Origin: an uncultured Eubacteriales bacterium
GTDB lineage: Bacteria > Bacillota > Clostridia > Peptostreptococcales > Anaerovoracaceae
NCBI GenBank assembly: GCA_902774265.1
Contig: CACYHR010000010.1
Coordinates: forward strand, 1-44,485
DNA length: 44,485 nucleotides
Direction: 5' to 3'
This document shows, in pieces, positions 42,514 to 44,485 of this stretch (positions are counted from its first letter, which is position 1; every line of letters starts with the position of its first letter). A program made the position numbers and the translations under genes. Under the pieces are notes generated by a model, which worked only from the letters and a program-made list of their open reading frames with translations, ran no database searches and had not been told where the DNA came from.

Positions 42514-44367
42514 CTAAACTCCGAGCGTTTTTGCACGCTCGATCGCTTTTTCTTCCGCTTTCTTTTTCATATTAGCATATTTAGCGCGTTCAGCTTCCAT
42601 ATATGCTTCAAATTCCTCTTCTGTCATCGCATCCATGTATGCTTCGTATTCCTTTGGAGTCATTCTGTTCCTGCTCCATTGATGACGCTCATGGTTGTAA
42701 TAATATGCATATTCTTCGATCATCGCCTGCAGCTGCTCGAAAGTCTCGCACTCCTCGTAATGGCACTCGTCCTTGAAGTGACCGAAGAAGGACTCCTGCG
42801 GTGCATTATCCCAGCAATTGCCCCTTTTGGACATCGACTGCATCATCCCCATCTCTGCTACCTTCGCCTGGAATTCGTCTGTCAGGTAAAGTATTCCCTG
42901 ATCCGAATGGAGTAGAGCGCCGATCATGGTCGGATGTTCGGACAGTTTTTCGAGTGTCTCCATCGCCAGCTGGACATCATTGTTTTCGCTGATGTTGAAT
43001 GCCAGCAGTTTGCCCGTGACCGGATCGATGCATGATGAACCATAGGCCCTTTTCTTCCCGCCCTCATCTGTATGGCCATAGTCCAGATATGTTACATCCG
43101 TCAGACGCACTTCGTTCGGCCTGTGAAGCCTAAACTCTCTTTTTAGGATATTCGGTTTTGTGTTACGGTCATGGAATTCCCTGGCTCTCTGCCGGGCCGG
43201 ATTCTCTCCGCGTACCTTAGTCTTTATTCCCGCACTGCGAAGGAGCCTTCTGATCTTACTGATCGCAAACTGCTCTCCTGTCAGTTCTGGCATCATCATA
43301 TATATCTGCCGGATCCCTTTCTCGAAGCCTTTATAGCCGGCGACTTTCATAACGACCGCCAGATCACGCTCATCCCTCTCTTTCCGTATCTCCTCACTCA
43401 TCCCATATCCCCGGCTGTTCAGGGCTTTGTAGTATGTGGTCTTCGAAACGCCTGACTTTTTCAGGATCTCACGAAGACTGTAGCCGCATGGATGATTCAG
43501 CGACGTTGGGTATTCAGACAGCTCCCTGCACAGATGTTTTTTCTGTTTCGGACTTAGCTTTACTGCATCCGCTTTGATTCCGGAAAATAATTTTTCTGCA
43601 TATTTCTGCATTGCGTTCATGCGATTTATCTGCATCCGGATCATATGCTCACTCACTATTCTCTGCACTTCACCATTCTTTTTCCATTCCATCAGTTCCT
43701 GCTGTATCTGAGAGATGTTTGTCCTCTTCAGAAGCGAAGCATCTATCTCATATATTTGCAGCAGCTTTTCTATGGGCAGTTCCTGAAGAATTTTCATTTC
43801 ATTGAAAAAACTCTCTTTCATTATTATCCGTCCTTTTCCTGCGACTTCAAGCACGTACGGATGTTTAATATACATGTAGGCATCATGATCTCCGTATTCT
43901 TTCTCCTGATGATCAGCCTCTTTTCTGATCATCTCCTCTGCCTCCGCTTCTCTCCGAATCTTATTTCTTACTGTCTGCTTAAGAGAATTCAGCCTTGATG
44001 TACCAACTATCTCTGGTGTAAGTCCTAATTTCAGGATCCCTTCCTCGAATGTTTGCTCCGGATAATTTTCTATTAGATTCTTTCTTATCTCCGGTATCCA
44101 TGATACAGATGATCTGCTGAGTCTGAACACACCGCTTGCAGCCAATGCTGCATTGATCGCATTTTCTGCATTTCCCCTGAATCTATTATGATAGCATGTT
44201 ATGAATTCTGTCTGCAGTGCATCTGTATAACCTGTATTTTCGAGTATTTCATAGAGCCCATATTCTTCGAGCTTTTGGATGATACCTATACTGCCTTCTT
44301 CCTGCCAACAACTGTATATGGATGTATATGCGATCTCATCTAAGACGATCGTAACCTCTGAAACCAT
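42514..44367 (-). CDS. DDE transposase A with long N-terminal domain
   Basis: A 617-residue protein. The C-terminal ~270 residues are an IS3-type rve integrase: DDE residues in VRLTDVTYLDYGHTDEGG, ALLHSDQGILYLTDEF and APQESFFGHFKDECH. HTH-like segments appear at SLREILKKSGVSKTTYYKAL. The first ~300 residues have no counterpart in IS3 OrfB and include charged helices (EKLLQIYEIDASLLKRTNIS). The C-terminal tail is Glu/Lys-rich. The ATG at 44367 (MVSEVTIVLD) is the first good start; a TTG at 44418 is possible. With two further minus-strand genes it forms the transposition operon. Confidence 0.85.
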   Translation of the reverse strand: MVSEVTIVLDEIAYTSIYSCWQEEGSIGIIQKLEEYGLYEILENTGYTDALQTEFITCYHNRFRGNAENAINAALAASGVFRLSRSSVSWIPEIRKNLIENYPEQTFEEGILKLGLTPEIVGTSRLNSLKQTVRNKIRREAEAEEMIRKEADHQEKEYGDHDAYMYIKHPYVLEVAGKGRIIMKESFFNEMKILQELPIEKLLQIYEIDASLLKRTNISQIQQELMEWKKNGEVQRIVSEHMIRMQINRMNAMQKYAEKLFSGIKADAVKLSPKQKKHLCRELSEYPTSLNHPCGYSLREILKKSGVSKTTYYKALNSRGYGMSEEIRKERDERDLAVVMKVAGYKGFEKGIRQIYMMMPELTGEQFAISKIRRLLRSAGIKTKVRGENPARQRAREFHDRNTKPNILKREFRLHRPNEVRLTDVTYLDYGHTDEGGKKRAYGSSCIDPVTGKLLAFNISENNDVQLAMETLEKLSEHPTMIGALLHSDQGILYLTDEFQAKVAEMGMMQSMSKRGNCWDNAPQESFFGHFKDECHYEECETFEQLQAMIEEYAYYYNHERHQWSRNRMTPKEYEAYMDAMTEEEFEAYMEAERAKYANMKKKAEEKAIERAKTLGV

Positions 44368-44421
44368 TCTTACAGCCGGGTTATTCGTAAGCGCCAAGTG
44401 ATGGGGTGGGGTAATCAACTT

Positions 44422-44448
44422 GGAGTTGGCGCATTTTACTCCAACTCC
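44422..44448. repeat. Inverted repeat upstream of transposase A
   Basis: GGAGTTGG (44422-44429) and CCAACTCC (44441-44448) are perfect inverted copies with an eleven-base spacer. It lies in the leader of transposase A and could be an operator or part of the element's other end, but the CAGACA array does not recur here. Confidence 0.5.
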
Positions 44449-44485
44449 GTTGCCTCACTGTTCTTAGCGCAGGCTGCTTGAACAT

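Larger units (their letters stand above)
40164..44485 (-). mobile_element. Three-gene transposon with two DDE transposases, one end in window
   Basis: The proposed end is TGTCAAGGACAAATTTCAG (from 40164), followed by an array of 21-bp units, a long inverted repeat and three consecutive minus-strand genes: transposase A, a small protein, transposase B. The regular array next to transposase genes recalls the multi-site ends of Tn7, Mu, Tn5053 and IS21-type elements, but the transposases belong to the IS3-like rve group. No AAA+ regulator such as TnsC/TniB lies inside the stretch. The right end is not in the window. Extent and terminus are inferred. Confidence 0.6.

Overview
The window looks like chromosomal DNA of an anaerobic, Gram-positive member of the Bacillota (Clostridia-like). 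Supporting signs are GGAGG-type ribosome binding sites, lipoprotein signal peptides, a secreted Cys-repeat protein without an obvious outer-membrane context, a rubredoxin-type domain, a 4Fe-4S aldo/keto reductase, DUF4300 and DUF4298 domains, and two AAA-ATPase-like/PD-(D/E)XK proteins of a kind often expanded in gut Clostridia. Genus-level assignment is not possible from sequence reading alone. No rRNA or tRNA gene was seen.

Left part (1-8.6 kb): fragments of degraded genes, an AAA-ATPase/PD-(D/E)XK protein (+), a GH43 glycosidase fused to a DUF4298 domain, a broken HD/rubredoxin gene, a YoeB/RelB toxin-antitoxin pair with its own terminator, a DUF4300 lipoprotein, an MFS transporter and an N-terminally truncated nitroreductase. 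8.7-15.3 kb holds a compact four-gene group: a DEAH-type helicase (+) converging on an operon (-) of a coiled-coil protein and two different P-loop ATPases, the last of them BrxD/DUF2791-like, followed upstream by a second AAA-ATPase/PD-(D/E)XK protein. This is the best candidate in the window for a little-described DNA-processing or defence system. No PglX methylase or PglZ is present, so it is not a complete BREX locus.

Middle part (15.9-34.7 kb): mostly ordinary accessory metabolism on the minus strand: CorA transporter, remnants of azlCD, beta-carbonic anhydrase, large secreted Cys-repeat protein, CPBP protease, RelE/RelB pair, endonuclease IV with a ketopantoate reductase homologue, aldo/keto reductase, Nudix, fructosamine kinase family protein, lipoprotein, nitroreductase, acyl hydrolase, phosphoesterase, DUF1653-UPF0158 fusion and a Rieske oxygenase. 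Between them lie short repeated gene tails and duplicated leaders, which show that the chromosome has been rearranged many times.

Right part (34.9-44.5 kb): a defence island with two separate ATPase + TOPRIM-like pairs (both ATPase first, minus strand) around a DUF6155 gene and a stretch of gene relics, then the end of a mobile element. The element has three minus-strand genes: a 618-residue DDE transposase, a small protein, and a second IS3-like DDE transposase with a long C-terminal extension. They are followed by a 50-bp-arm inverted repeat with DnaA-box-like motifs and an array of seven 21-bp units (CAGACA-N4-GGGACT-N5) that looks like a multi-site transposon terminus. The other end lies beyond the window.
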